From Cycas panzhihuaensis (taxonomy: Eukaryota; Cycadophyta), in contig CM041465.1 in NCBI GenBank assembly GCA_023213395.1, positions 71,555,741 to 71,619,740 of the forward strand: a stretch of DNA of 64,000 nucleotides, given 5' to 3'. Of this stretch, positions 32,930 to 44,390 are shown piece after piece (positions within the stretch are counted from its first letter, which is position 1; each line of letters begins with the position of its first letter). The notes under the pieces are model-generated. The model was not told the DNA's origin. It did no database searches and saw only the letters and a program-made list of their open reading frames with translations. The translations under genes were made by a program, and so were the position numbers.

Positions 32930-34380
32930 TTCTAAAAGTTTTTAAAACTTTTAATTATATTTTATAAAAACTAGATTCCAGCAGTAAAAGGGTATTAGCC
33001 CCTTTCACTCTTAGCCCTCAGTTCTATCTAGTCATCACATGAACGTTAGCTGCCTTCAAAAGGGCGCTAACAAGTTTTTATAACCTTTTCCTTCTTTATT
33101 TTTTTAAATTTTCATTTTTACATAGGGTTACTGACAATTGTTTGCTATAACTCCTCACTGGAGTATCAATTTCTAATGAAACCTATCTCATTACGTCAGA
33201 AATTTTTCGTAGATCAATTTCAACTGGTCACATGACTAATTTGGTGCTGATTTGACCCCATTCAGTCGATTTAAAGTCAATCCATATTTTTTTCAACATT
33301 TTTTAAGCTTTTTACAAAATCACTTTTTAATTGATTATATTTTATTATTGGGTAACTATTTTTTATCTGAATTTATTTCATAGTGATCTACATTCAACAA
33401 AATTTATTTCCAAGTATTTATTTTAATTTTTAGAATTTATTTTCATCATTATTTTAATCTCCAAAACTGGCACTTTAGTGGTTATTAACTTTTTTCTTAA
33501 CATTTTACCATAAAGGTACCTGCTGCCATTTCTGCTATAACTTCTCTGTTTGAGATCCAAATTTAGTCCCGTCAGTTTTATTGGGAATATGATTCAATTC
33601 TCTTCAATCTAGTATAGTTTTTTATACATTTTAACGTATTTTTATTGATTTTCAAATCACTCAAATTAGAAGTACTTTATTGCTTTAAACCTGCCATATT
33701 TACACTTTTTTATATATAATTTTTCAATTTTTTTTCAATTGAGAATATATTAATAAGTCTTATAAATGATATTTGATTATTTTACAATATTTTATTACCA
33801 TTATTATACAATTTTGAGCCCCCTACTCTTGTTATGCCTTAAAACGATGCATGTTCCTTTGATTTATCAAAACTTGACTTGTAGGAACCTGTTTTCAAAA
33901 CGGTCAATTCCGTTGGATTCATATTTTATTTATATTCATACTTGTAAAGTTTCACCTTATTCTGATATCATTTAGTATATATTTGAAGTTGTTAAACATA
34001 AGTATTTAACATACCCCTACATTTGAAAAAATTAAAAGGTTAAAAATTTTATTATTTTTTATTATCAAAGTTTATTTCAAATTTGCATACTTAAAGGATC
34101 TTTATTACATTCAAACTTGTTTTTATATTCATTTTATTTCAAATTATATATGAAAATTATATCAAAGATTATTTCAAAGGCATACATATATTGAAAGCAT
34201 TTATCATTATTGCAAAGATTATTTTCTTATTGCACCTATAAAGGTTGCATTCAATTTATTCATTTTCAAAGGGCATTATTTTTTTGAAAGAGGATATTTG
34301 ACATCATATTATACATTATTCATTTATTAACTCTTTTGATTTAGTAAGCATACTTTATATGTTCTAAAGTTTTTTATAAC
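32930..34380 (+). repeat. AT-rich noncoding module of element F2
   Basis: Alignable with 24,014-25,590 of F1 on the opposite strand. Landmarks are ttagcccctttcactcttag, catcacatgaacgttagc, tgctataactcctcactgg, aactggtcacatgac and a gacgcat/aacgtatt-like stretch near 33,632. It precedes gag in both copies. Confidence 0.65.
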
Positions 34381-35175
34381 ATGGCATAATTACCTATATT
34401 TAATGGGTAAAATTTTTCAGAATGGCACACGGTTATGAAAAACTATTTTATTGCACATGATTTATGAAAGTATTTGCAAGATGACTATGATGTTAGTATT
34501 AAGAAAAACATTAGAAAGGATAATGAAGCATTAGCATTATTATTTTATACTATTCATGATGATATTTTTTCAAAGGTTTATGAATTAACGACCACTAAAT
34601 CTGTTTGGGATACATTAATTTCTACTTATGGGGGAGATACTCCCAATGTATTTGATGATATTTTTGTTGAGCATGTGAGACATGTGACAGAACAGATGGA
34701 TCATGATGATAAAACCAATGAAGATTCAGATCAAATGCAGTACCAACTTGTTACACAAGGATTTGATCCTCCATTTGAGGGGGTGAATGAAAATGAATCC
34801 TATGACATGATGGAGAATGAATTTAATATGACAAAAAAGGAATCTTATGATATGATAGTTGTTCAAAGCATAAAAACTACAGAAGATAAAGTTGAAGTTC
34901 AAAGCCTTCTTAATATTCCAGTTGACAAAGTCAAAATTATAACTATTCATTTATATTTGAATCAAGTTTCATCTACTTACAGTTTTTTTATATCATTCTA
35001 TGATAAAGAGACATATGTGGCTATAAGGATGAGAAGAGTTGATAAAGATCAGAATTTTAAAATTTTTTTCAAGTACAAGTTCCATAAGTTCAAGGAAAAA
35101 ATACAAGTGTTTGTGATGACATTATGGGGGAGAATGTTGGAGTTAATTATCATCACTCCACTCCCACCTTTCTAA
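34381..35175 (+). pseudogene. Gag-like ORF of element F2, at the 3' end
   Basis: It starts at an ATG at 34,381 with three in-frame stops among the first 35 codons; around them NFSEWHTVMKNYFIAHDL and KYLQDDYDVS are the Copia gag opening. From 34,474 it is open for 233 codons: DNEALALLFYTIHDDIFSKV, ELTTTKSVWDTLISTYGG (UBN2-like), then an acidic Met-rich part (ESYDMMENEFNMTKKESYDM). It ends with ETYVAIRMRRVDKDQNFKIF and FHKFKEKIQVFVMT, which matches nothing I know but is conserved in F1. The stop lies about 40 bp inside the 3' LTR. Confidence 0.78.
35126..35134 (+). promoter_or_regulatory. Polypurine tract of element F2
   Basis: Reads gggggagaa directly before the 3' LTR start tgttggag. Confidence 0.8.
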
Positions 35176-35560
35176 CCAGGATTGTACACCTCATCAACTT
35201 CAATTTAGACATATGATGCTCAACATGTTGAGGTAAGTTAAGTTAAGTTTAACTTTGATTTAAGTTAATTTCATTTGAGTTAAGTTAACATTATTTTATT
35301 ATTATTTTGAATTTATAGGTTGAGGAGTTTCCCTCCTCTCCCAAATTATAAATATTGAGGGGTGTGCAACCCTGGTTTCTTTAGACACCGCCCTCATTTT
35401 AGAAATTTGTAATGCTCACTTCTCGCAATGGCTTGAATACAATGCTTTTATGGTTTATGCTACCTTGCAACATTGATGTTTTGAATATTTATATTGATGT
35501 ATTGATCTATTGAAGTTTATTCTATGTTCTGCCCTGTTCTCCTTACATAAATTTCCAATA
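35135..35560 (+). repeat. 3' LTR of element F2, 426 bp
   Basis: Runs tgttggagttaatt ... atttccaata and is followed by the duplication aaatt. One base shorter than the 5' LTR. Confidence 0.9.
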
Positions 35561-35565
35561 AAATT

Positions 35566-37315
35566 AATTGTTAATTGTAGATGCCCTTGAAGATATTATG
35601 ATTGAGTTTATAGGACCACGATGCCTTACCTTCTATTGAAGTGATCACCCAAAGCCTTGAGTGAATATATTTATACCTAATGAGCCATCATACCAAATTT
35701 ATTATTGCATAGAAATGTTATTCACTATTACTCTATAGAGGAAGCTCTTGTATGTACAATTTAATAATGCCATGAATGTGGTATTGATGTTAATTGTGAA
35801 TACATCAAAATAAGACCACACCATGATCCATTTATTGCTAAATAAAAATTACAAACCTTTAATTTGGTCTTGATGAAGAATAATGAGAGATGTGGGATCA
35901 TAATGGGGGCCTATTTTAGGTGTTGTAGAGGGTTGCTGCTACTTATGATAGTAATTCAACCATACTATAGAATTTTTTCTACTATAAATTTTTTTTAGGT
36001 ATTTATGTTTGACTCCCATAACCAATGCCACTAAATCTACATTATCTACCACTAGTCTACACCATTCATTCAATTATGGAATAATTATAACCCTTACAAC
36101 TATAAATACAATCACCGATTGATGTAAGTAGTATCGTTGTCTATAGATCAAATGCCATAGACAACAAGAAGTCTCAATAGAATGCCCATAGAATTTCCAT
36201 TCACATAATTGTTGTTGAAGCTCACAGTTTATAATAAAAATCATGATAGTCGTTGTCGCACAGTAAGTTTATAGGCAAAAGTTTGGCAAAGATAAAAAAT
36301 TTATAAAGTTTTTTAAAATAATAATTATTTTTAATAATAATTTAAATTCTAGATATGTATCTAGATGTTAAAGTTAAATAAACCTTTTTTTTTTTTAAAT
36401 CAAAACTACATTAAGCTAAATTAGAATTCACTTAAAATCTATGAATCTCCCTTATCATAACAAATAGTCACATGGAGTAGCTACATGACCAATGGCCTAA
36501 TGAAAAGGGACTAAACTCATTTTCTAAAGGGTTGCCCATTTTTTTATGACATATTAATAGTTTTTTATCATAACTTTTCATTCATGAGTCTATTTTTCAT
36601 GCTATCAATTGTGTTGGAAAGAGAATTTTGAGATAGTCAAAATGAGTGGTTACAGGACATATTTCAAAGATTAAATGATAGAGATTTTAATAGGTAAAGT
36701 TGAGCAAAGTGGTTTTAACTTTTTTATGTTTTTAAAGGCTTCTAAGATTATGATGATGAGACTGATGATTGTTGAAGAAAGAAAAATGAAGATTCATTTA
36801 AAATTAAATATATAAAGGCTTATTTATAATAGTTTAAGGCTTAATTTTGATAAAAGATTGATGATATGGGACATATTTGATATGAAAATTATTGTGGGTA
36901 TCTTGACATATATTGGACATGATGAAAATATTCCTTGATAATTTACATATTTGATTTAGTTAATGTATAACACTAAATAAATACCATGATCACCTAATTT
37001 ATTACACACTTATTTGAATAATTAATAACACCACCTAATATTTTATGAAGGGTTCAATTTGTTTGTAATTATTTGTTGTTGAGATGTTGATGTTTTTCAC
37101 CTATTTATGAAATATGGAAAAGTCATGTATATTAATTACTTGGTAAATACAGACATATAGGGAGAGAGAATAGATAAATATTACTTCTCAGTAGGCCCTC
37201 GAGGTGAAGATGACTTAAGCAAAGAAGGATATAAACACATTGCCCCTATAGGGTTGTGTGTACAGAGTTGTAGGGTAAAAGGCTACTAATTTAGACTAGC
37301 TAGGAGCTAAGAGAA

Positions 37316-37316
<1 letters not shown>
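35566..37316. other. AT-rich DNA, no gene recognised
   Basis: No recognised coding domain. The part 36,430-36,700 contains gtcacatggagtagctacat, aaaagggactaaact, aaagggttgccca, atcataacttttcattcatg and ttggaaagagaatttt. This has the same order of landmarks as the AT-rich modules of F1 and F2, and is probably part of another degraded element. Confidence 0.5.

Positions 37317-37345
<29 letters not shown>
37317..37345. repeat. (GT)n microsatellite
   Basis: About 14 GT units without interruption. Confidence 0.97.
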
Positions 37346-37348
<3 letters not shown>

Positions 37349-38558
37349 GTGCCATGTGTAGATCAAAACAAATGGAATAAACCAAAAGTGGGTGCAAAAA
37401 ACTACTAATAAAAGTCAAAAAATGATGTATGTAGGTAGATAAGAACTAAGTATGCATCAACTAATATAGAGAGTTAAATAAAGAAATAACAAAACTAGAG
37501 ATAATATCAATCAATCCCTAAGTTAGTATCCTTAAGAAGATCAAATGATAATCAAATACCCTTATAGTATGAGGGGGTTGATCGAGTACAAATGTTCACT
37601 ACTCTTATAAAATCTACATGTAGGAATCTATAACCCCCTAGGCTATTGACTTATCCTAACCCCTCTCAACTCCTAATTGACCAAAAATAATCAACTTAAT
37701 CTAAGAGAAGAAGGAAAGGACAACCTAGAGTGAGAGGCCTAAAGGAATTAAGACCATAAGATAGATCTACTTATAGATAAGTTAGCGGGGACTCAACAAT
37801 ACCGACGATGATTTTCACATGAATGTAAGAGTGGCCTGACAATGTTTACATTCGATTCCAATAAGATTCAAGTTCCCAATAAGTGAAAAAGAAGAGGACA
37901 TTACTCTTAACAAGACAGATAAAGTTTACTTGGCTAACCATGCCCCATGCATTAGCATGTGGTAATGACAAACACCCTTCAATCACCCACTCAAAACATG
38001 GATATGGAGGACTTGATGCATCTAGATGCACAAGACTGGGTCTCTCATTTAGTAATAAAATCTAAGTAGGAAGATGTCAATCCTACCTCATCAATATGGC
38101 AATGGACCCTAGTTCCTACATGAGACTAAAGAAGAGAACAACTCTTAAATACAACTAATATTCACTTTTAAATTGAATACAATTAACAGAGAACATTAAC
38201 TACCAAAAACAACTATAGCCCCATGGATTTGAGGACTCATAAAATGTGTGACCCTCTCATTCGTTAGGCCTCTAAATATAAAACATATCACCAAATAAAG
38301 AATACAAAGTGGAATACATAATATAAACTTAAAAAATATTCTTTTTATTCCCATTTTTTTGTGTTCAATTTCCTTTTCTTCTCTCTTTTTTTTTTTTGAA
38401 AACATAAATCAAATCCTAAAGGCAAGGGCAAAAGGATATCATATAAGAATACTCAAATGTGTAAGCAAACTAATAGTCCTACCTCTTTTAATTTTGAAAT
38501 AAAACTATAAATTTTTTAAAAAAATGCTTTTTGTTTTTCCCTTTTTTACTTAAAATAC
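37346..38558. other. AT-rich DNA, no gene recognised
   Basis: Short chance frames only. The composition at 37,560-38,120 is a little more GC-rich, with cccccta and ggggttg words. It may be an old LTR of Gypsy type, but no boundary or partner was found. Confidence 0.4.
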
Positions 38559-38580
38559 AAAAAAAAAAAAAAAAAAAAAA
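38559..38580. repeat. Poly-A run
   Basis: An uninterrupted A run of about 22 bases. No upstream retroposon-like gene was recognised that would make this the tail of a LINE or SINE. Confidence 0.9.
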
Positions 38581-38926
38581 CTATTTGAGTGGAGTCCAAC
38601 AAGGAATACCTAACAGCCCACATAAAAGCACTAAATTTTTATACCTTTTTAGTAATGCATCATATGTCAAATTACCAAATGAGCTTAGAGCATGGTTATC
38701 CAAGCATGCAACTATGAAAATTAAATTCCTAGTACAGATTTGATCACATTTTTACTTATCAAGTCACCTTATGGTGAAAAAAATTTTGTAAACCAAAGTT
38801 GAATATGGTGAAAATTATAAAACCAAAGACTAAATGTACCTTATACATTTGGCTCATGGAAAATTTTTGATAGTGTTCTAGCTATGTAATAAGTACCCAA
38901 TTTTGGCAAAAGGAAGGTTGAGAGAG

Positions 38927-38931
<5 letters not shown>

Positions 38932-38980
<49 letters not shown>
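38932..38980. repeat. (GA)n microsatellite
   Basis: About 24 GA units, inside AT-rich DNA (38,581-39,615) that is otherwise without recognised features. Confidence 0.97.
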
Positions 38981-38983
<3 letters not shown>

Positions 38984-39615
38984 AATCTACTCTAAAACAC
39001 TCCAAAAAACTACAATTAAATTGTAATTTCTCCACTTACAATAAAACTAATGGCATGAACTAATATCCATAATATAGAAGATATATTAAAAAATCTAAAA
39101 ATAACTAACAAACATTCAAACCTGATGGTTGACGAGATAAGAGAAAGGAACCCTAAAAAATAGTAAAAGGCTCCTTTCATATGATGGTTTACCAAAGTAG
39201 TACTTGGTCTCCTTTCCCTTTGCAAGGCTACTTGACATATGGACAAGAAAAAGTAAGTAGAATAGAGGCAAAAAAACTAATAACTAAGTGATATAAAAGG
39301 TGAAAAATAAATAATGCAAAGCAGTGCTCCATAAACCAAAGGAAAGTAAATAAACCTTGAAACAAAAATACCAAAAGAGTGATGGGGGGATTGTTCCATT
39401 CCAAATGGTGAAAATGTTATCAATAACAAAATTCTTCCAGCCAATGGATGCTCCAATACCACTAGATAATAGTTTTAATTCCAAGGTAGAAGTCAAGAGG
39501 TGGTTGAATAAGAATTTAGTTGTTTCTAGTGGGATGCTAGTAATATAATAATAATGTATAAATAATTTTCTTGATCTCTCCTCAATGGAAAAAGGGGAGG
39601 CTTTTACAGATAAAG

Positions 39616-39776
39616 TAGGGTGATTAGGCCCATGGTTTTAGGCCCACAGGATGGAAAGAAAGCATGGGCCCAAACCCATAGGTAATTACCCATGGATTTG
39701 GTCCAAAACCATGGGATCCATGGTTTCAGGATGGGACTTAGCCTATGGTTTCAATAAAACCAATGGGCCATCCCTA
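39616..39776. mobile_element. Possible hAT-like MITE, about 160 bp
   Basis: The left end reads tagggtgattaggcccatgg. The right end, read in reverse, gives tagggatggcccattggttt, an imperfect inverted repeat with the TAGGG start common in hAT-type MITEs. The interior is full of ccatgg and catggtttc words and could fold. No clear 8-bp duplication is visible (agataaag against gttttagt), so this is uncertain. Confidence 0.42.
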
Positions 39777-40080
39777 GTTTTAGTCATGCATTAAATTGGG
39801 CTCGTATTTGAGTGTCATAAATGCATGGCTAGACATGAGCTTTAAAAAATTTATGACTCCAAAAATTGATACCATGAAGTTTGGTGTAGTATTGTGAAAG
39901 AATATTCATGGTACCATGAAGTACTGGTAAATACTTGCTAGACAAAAAATAGAGCAAAAAAGTCACTAAGCAATGTGGGAGCTAAAAAAAATGGGACAAT
40001 TTACAAAGGGAGTAGAACAAAGAGAAATTTAAAGAAAACATGATAAAATAAATGAAAAGGAACCTAACAAGTCATAATAG

Positions 40081-40388
40081 TGTTAGAATTTAAATATGCA
40101 ATACATATAAGAATATAATAATGAGTTAAAGATATAATAATAAAGCTCAAATAAGATGAAATATATACAAAAGAATGTAAGATATGGAGAAATGACTAAA
40201 ACTCTAATTAAAAAGAATGATAGTATACATACTTATAGTATAAGCTCACCATTAGTAAGAGAACCTCATTGGTCAATCTAAACGTGGCACACATCTCTAT
40301 GCGGTCTATAACTTCTAATAAAAAAATACACATAATGTAAAAAGAGATTACATAAGGATAATTATTTAATTAGGTATTACACCCAACA
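40081..40388 (-). repeat. 3' LTR of element G, 308 bp
   Basis: On the plus strand it runs tgttagaatttaaatatgc ... attacacccaaca, followed by the polypurine tract complement tttcccccctat. Confidence 0.9.
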
Positions 40389-40400
40389 TTTCCCCCCTAT
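40389..40400 (-). promoter_or_regulatory. Polypurine tract of element G
   Basis: The minus strand reads ATAGGGGGGAAA directly before TGTTGGGTG. Confidence 0.85.
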
Positions 40401-42080
40401 AATAGTCAATTATATAATAAAATGTCACATCAAATAATAAGCCTCAAGTCTTCAAATAAAATCTATATCATATATTGTTGTAATAATATAAAAGCTATCG
40501 ATGTTTATATGAAGTAAGTCCATCTACCGAAATGCATGGGTAACTAGCTGCTACAACTGCCAATTAAGTAAGAACTTCCTTTATATACATGGTTCAGTCA
40601 ATGCTAATAAGAGTGAATGTAAATGTATCCCACCCTTAGCTTATATGGGAATGTAAGCAATCTTTAAATAGAATATACCAAGACTTCAAATAAGTTAAAT
40701 CATAATCTACTATAATAACATAATAAGAAATTGATATCCATATGAAGAGAACATCATCCATCAAAATGTATAAGTCACTAACCATTATAATTGTTATTTG
40801 AATATAGATTCTTTTGCGTACATGGTTCTATCAATGCTAGTAAGAGTTTTTGTAAAGTGGTCCCACTGCTAGTAAGAGTTTTTGTAAAGTGGTCCCACCC
40901 CTTGCTTATATGTGATTGCAAGCAATCTTCAAAGGGATCTATGGTCTCAAATTACCTCATGGGCTAAAAACATGCATCTTTGGTCTTATATCATGCCACT
41001 ATGGGCTTACATCATGTCTCTATGGCCTAAAAAACTAACAATAATATTAATACACGACTTATAAGATAGACGTAATTAAAATATTATATGAATGACTTTC
41101 TCTCATATAATGAAGTTCAAAATGAAACTTAATAAGTTCTCTAGAGCTAAAAAATGAGACCTTAGTACATGTTATCCCACCCACTTAGGGCACATCATAT
41201 CAACAAGTATCATAAAGCCTTCAAAAATACATATATGTGCCTAAAAAAATTAAAAAAAATGAAAAAGGTAAAGTTTTAAAGAAAACCTTTGATTTTAAGA
41301 TAAAATTTCTGCATTAAAACAACTTCAAATACTATTAAGTGACCTGCCAAAAGAAAGATCTCTTAGTTATAAATTCAATACAATTGATGGGATAGAAAAC
41401 AAAGATTCCTAGCTCAAGTTATCATCAAAATAGTGATAAAGGCTCCATAAAAGATAAAAATTTGGGGCTTAGCTCCTTTGACTGGCTAACAGCTGGACAT
41501 ATAAGTGCTGTAAGTGACCAAGGCTAAGCAATAAAGGGGCTAGGTAGACCTAAAAATATATCAAATATAATTAAATTTATTTTTAAATTTACAAAAAATA
41601 TTAACCCATTTTAATAATAATTGACATCTACTAAAATTAAAAAAAGATTGATTAAAAGATAAAATAAAATAACCCTAAAGAGATTAGGGTTTTGATTGAG
41701 TTTTTTAGTTGCCATTCCTTTGTGGTTGTAAATATGCAGGGGCTGTGGGACTACACACAAAGCACCTTATAAGACATATAAAACCAAACTCAAGTTCTTT
41801 TCAACATCAACTCTTACTTTAATAGATTTTTATCTGTGTAATAACCCTAAAACATGCATCATTAGATCTATTTTCTTGGGTTGTAGATGCATATTTTGAA
41901 AAAGCTCTAGTGGTGAAAACTTGACTGCACAACATTCCCTTGATTTTTAATTACAATAAATAACACTAAGGGATAAAGACCTGGGTAGTTTCATACAATA
42001 GACTGTAACATGCCACATGTTGATAACGAGCCATTAACTTACTGCAACTACAAAATTCTCTTAGTTCTTGTAAATTTGAT
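40401..42080 (-). other. Noncoding interior of element G
   Basis: No domain recognised. It includes two nearly identical adjacent copies of ctagtaagagtttttgtaaa (about 40,838 and 40,869) and a stretch near 41,460-41,560 (ggggcttagctcctttgac and following) reminiscent of the AT-rich module of F1 and F2. Confidence 0.5.
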
Positions 42081-42084
42081 GCTA

Positions 42085-42560
42085 GAACAAATTTGAAGCT
42101 CTATAAGAGTCTGCCAAAAAGGAATTGTAGCAATGGAAAGGTAATGATGATTCTCCGTAGCTCCTATGACTTGATCCAAATGGTAGGAATTTGAAGTTAT
42201 TATTGTTTATGTCAATATTTTCCTCCAAGAATCTTTCCAGTCAAAATTCTTTTGGGGCAATCCCATAGTCGAGGGTCATAAGCAATCTACTAAACATTCA
42301 CCAGGATCTTAGTCTCAATAGGAATATCATAGCTTGTAAGATTGTCCCTTCTTAGATTCCTATGTATAACCAGTAAGGGGAGAGACATGTAGTGGTGCAG
42401 GGTTTCTTTCACCATGTCTTCCAGGTACAATAGTTTTCCAATGTTCGACTCCATCATGGTTGCACCTCCAAGGGTCATGTCCAATTCCTCCCTCATCTTC
42501 TCTTAAATACAAGGATTATTCACCACCTCTACAATTATTTCCTCCTCTCTAGTAGTTTCC
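42085..42560 (-). pseudogene. Cytochrome P450 C-terminal fragment inside element G
   Basis: On the minus strand the open part (42,290-42,496) reads MREELDMTLGG, then IGKLLYLEDMVKETL and SYDIPIETKILVNV. This is the P450 K-helix to PERF region, with the ExxR motif changed to ETLH. After stops it continues AYDPRLWDCPK, ILGGKY-like sequence and then FLPFGSSHRSYGES, the heme-binding loop in which the ligand Cys is replaced by Tyr (codon 42,157-42,159). Upstream VVNNPCI-EKMREELD matches the I-to-J helix link. The enzyme family oxidises small molecules; this copy lacks both key residues and is dead. Confidence 0.83.
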
Positions 42561-43071
42561 TTAGTTTCCTCCTCTATTATGGCTTCTTTATTGGAAGCCT
42601 TACCTTTAGATATTGGCAGATTTCTAGATTGTCTAGGTAACATAGTGGCAGATTGTTAATAACCTTTGGTAACAAGTGTACATGGACTTCTCTAGATATG
42701 AATCTTCATCTAAATTAGATATCAAGAAGTTCTGCAACAATTTCTAGATCCAACAATAAGTCTAAGATATATGTATAAATAAATCCTCAAGGAGTAGAAG
42801 CAAGACCAAGAGATAACTTGGAAACTCCTTTTTTCTTTTTTTTGGGGGGATACATACAAAAAATATTTTTGAATATATATATGACTTCAATTAACCAACA
42901 AAACTCAATAGTAGCCAGGACTTTAAAATTTTTGACTCAGAATGGACAATGGCATGTGAACCTACTAATTTTATGCCATAGTCTCATTCCTCAATCTTAG
43001 AGCTTACATAATAATCAGTAGCTATAGTAGCATCATCCATAATTGATGTTACAAACAATTATCACAAGACA

Positions 43072-43074
<3 letters not shown>

Positions 43075-43143
<69 letters not shown>
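43075..43143. repeat. (TA)n microsatellite in element G
   Basis: More than 30 TA units in the element leader. Confidence 0.97.
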
Positions 43144-43145
<2 letters not shown>

Positions 43146-43650
43146 AGATAAACATCTTCTGCAAGGTGATCAAGCCTATAACAAGCGTAAAATCTATTTA
43201 TATTTTATTTAAAAAATAGTTTCAAACTTGTACTTTGGTGACTGTAAATAATACATTTTCATGTTTTAAAAATGGGCCCACACACAACATGAAATCTGGT
43301 TACAGAGGCATATAAATTTGTAGCTTCAAAATCTTCAAAAATAATCTTGAAATAATTTCAAAATATGCTTCAAAACAACCTTCAATAATAACTCCAAACA
43401 ACCTTTAAACGATATTAAAAACAACCATTCAATGATAAAAATTAGTGATGAACTAACCCTAAATATTTCATAAAAAATCCTTTAAAAAATATGCATAAAG
43501 TAGCTTCAAATAACTGGAAATGATCTTTCAAATAAATAATATATAGGTCACTAAGCAAGCACAACAAAAAATTGACAAGGCTTCTAAAAGATCAAAAAGG
43601 AATAATATGTACAAGGTTTTACAATAATGCCCTCAATGATTCAACCTTAG

Positions 43651-43662
43651 GCTCTGATACCA
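43651..43662 (-). promoter_or_regulatory. Primer-binding site of element G
   Basis: The minus strand reads TGGTATCAGAGC directly inside the LTR end ACTAACA, apart from its final shared bases. Initiator Met-tRNA type. Confidence 0.85.
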
Positions 43663-43970
43663 TGTTAGTATTTGAATATGCAATATATATAAGAATATAA
43701 TGGTGAGTTAAAGATATAACAATAAATCTCAAATAAAATGAAGTGTGTATAAAAGAATGCAAGATATAGAGAAATGGCCAAAACTCTAATTAGAAATAAT
43801 GATAATGTACATACTTATAATACAAGCTCACCATTAGTGAGAGAACCTCGTTAGTTAATCTAGAGGTGGCACACATCTCTATATAGCCCACAACCTTTAA
43901 TATAAAAATACACATAATGTAAAGAGAGATTACATGAGGATAATTATATAATTAGGTATTACACCCAATA
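43663..43970 (-). repeat. 5' LTR of element G, 308 bp
   Basis: On the plus strand it runs tgttagtatttgaatatgc ... attacacccaata, then the duplication aatag. It is the same length as the 3' LTR and aligns throughout, with many single-base differences. Confidence 0.9.
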
Positions 43971-43975
43971 AATAG

Positions 43976-44315
43976 GATGAAGGAGGACATAAGAAAAGTG
44001 GTCAAGAAGTAAATAAAGCCTTATAGAGGTACTAACCAACCTTTCCTAACTGAGTAATCTTAAGGGGATAATGAAAATAGTTATCGATTGTGGTCAAAAT
44101 CATCATCAACAAAGGAGAAATTAACTCATACAGTAAATCAATAGGTAAACTTAAGCATATACTCACAAATAGCTAATCTAAGCTATACTAAGTTATGCTA
44201 AGTAAAGAGTAAGTACATACCTTTACTTACCTTTAACTATTTTGTCCACATTATTCCTAGATTATAAAAAATACTTAGCACACTAGAATTAACTATTAGG
44301 GAGTCTAGTTGGTAT

Positions 44316-44390
<75 letters not shown>

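Larger units (their letters stand above)
29233..35560 (+). mobile_element. Element F2: non-autonomous LTR retrotransposon carrying host gene fragments
   Basis: LTRs at 29,233-29,659 and 35,135-35,560 are flanked by the perfect duplication aaatt (29,228-29,232 and 35,561-35,565). Order: LTR, PBS, AGATCT-rich leader, a cargo of about 2 kb with at least two recognisable gene fragments, AT-rich module, gag-like ORF, polypurine tract, LTR. No pol domain was seen. It belongs to the same family as F1 but has different cargo. Confidence 0.9.
40081..43970 (-). mobile_element. Element G: non-autonomous LTR element carrying a cytochrome P450 fragment
   Basis: Two 308-bp LTRs (40,081-40,388 and 43,663-43,970) with the perfect flanking duplication aatag (40,076-40,080 and 43,971-43,975). 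The PBS is at 43,651-43,662 and the polypurine tract at 40,389-40,400, both giving minus orientation. The 3.26-kb interior shows no gag or pol domain. It does contain a P450-like fragment in the element orientation and a (TA)n run. It needs proteins from another element to move. Confidence 0.9.

Noticed and set aside
38841-39035. Ser/Leu-rich minus-strand frame
   Set aside because: Created by the (GA)n microsatellite.
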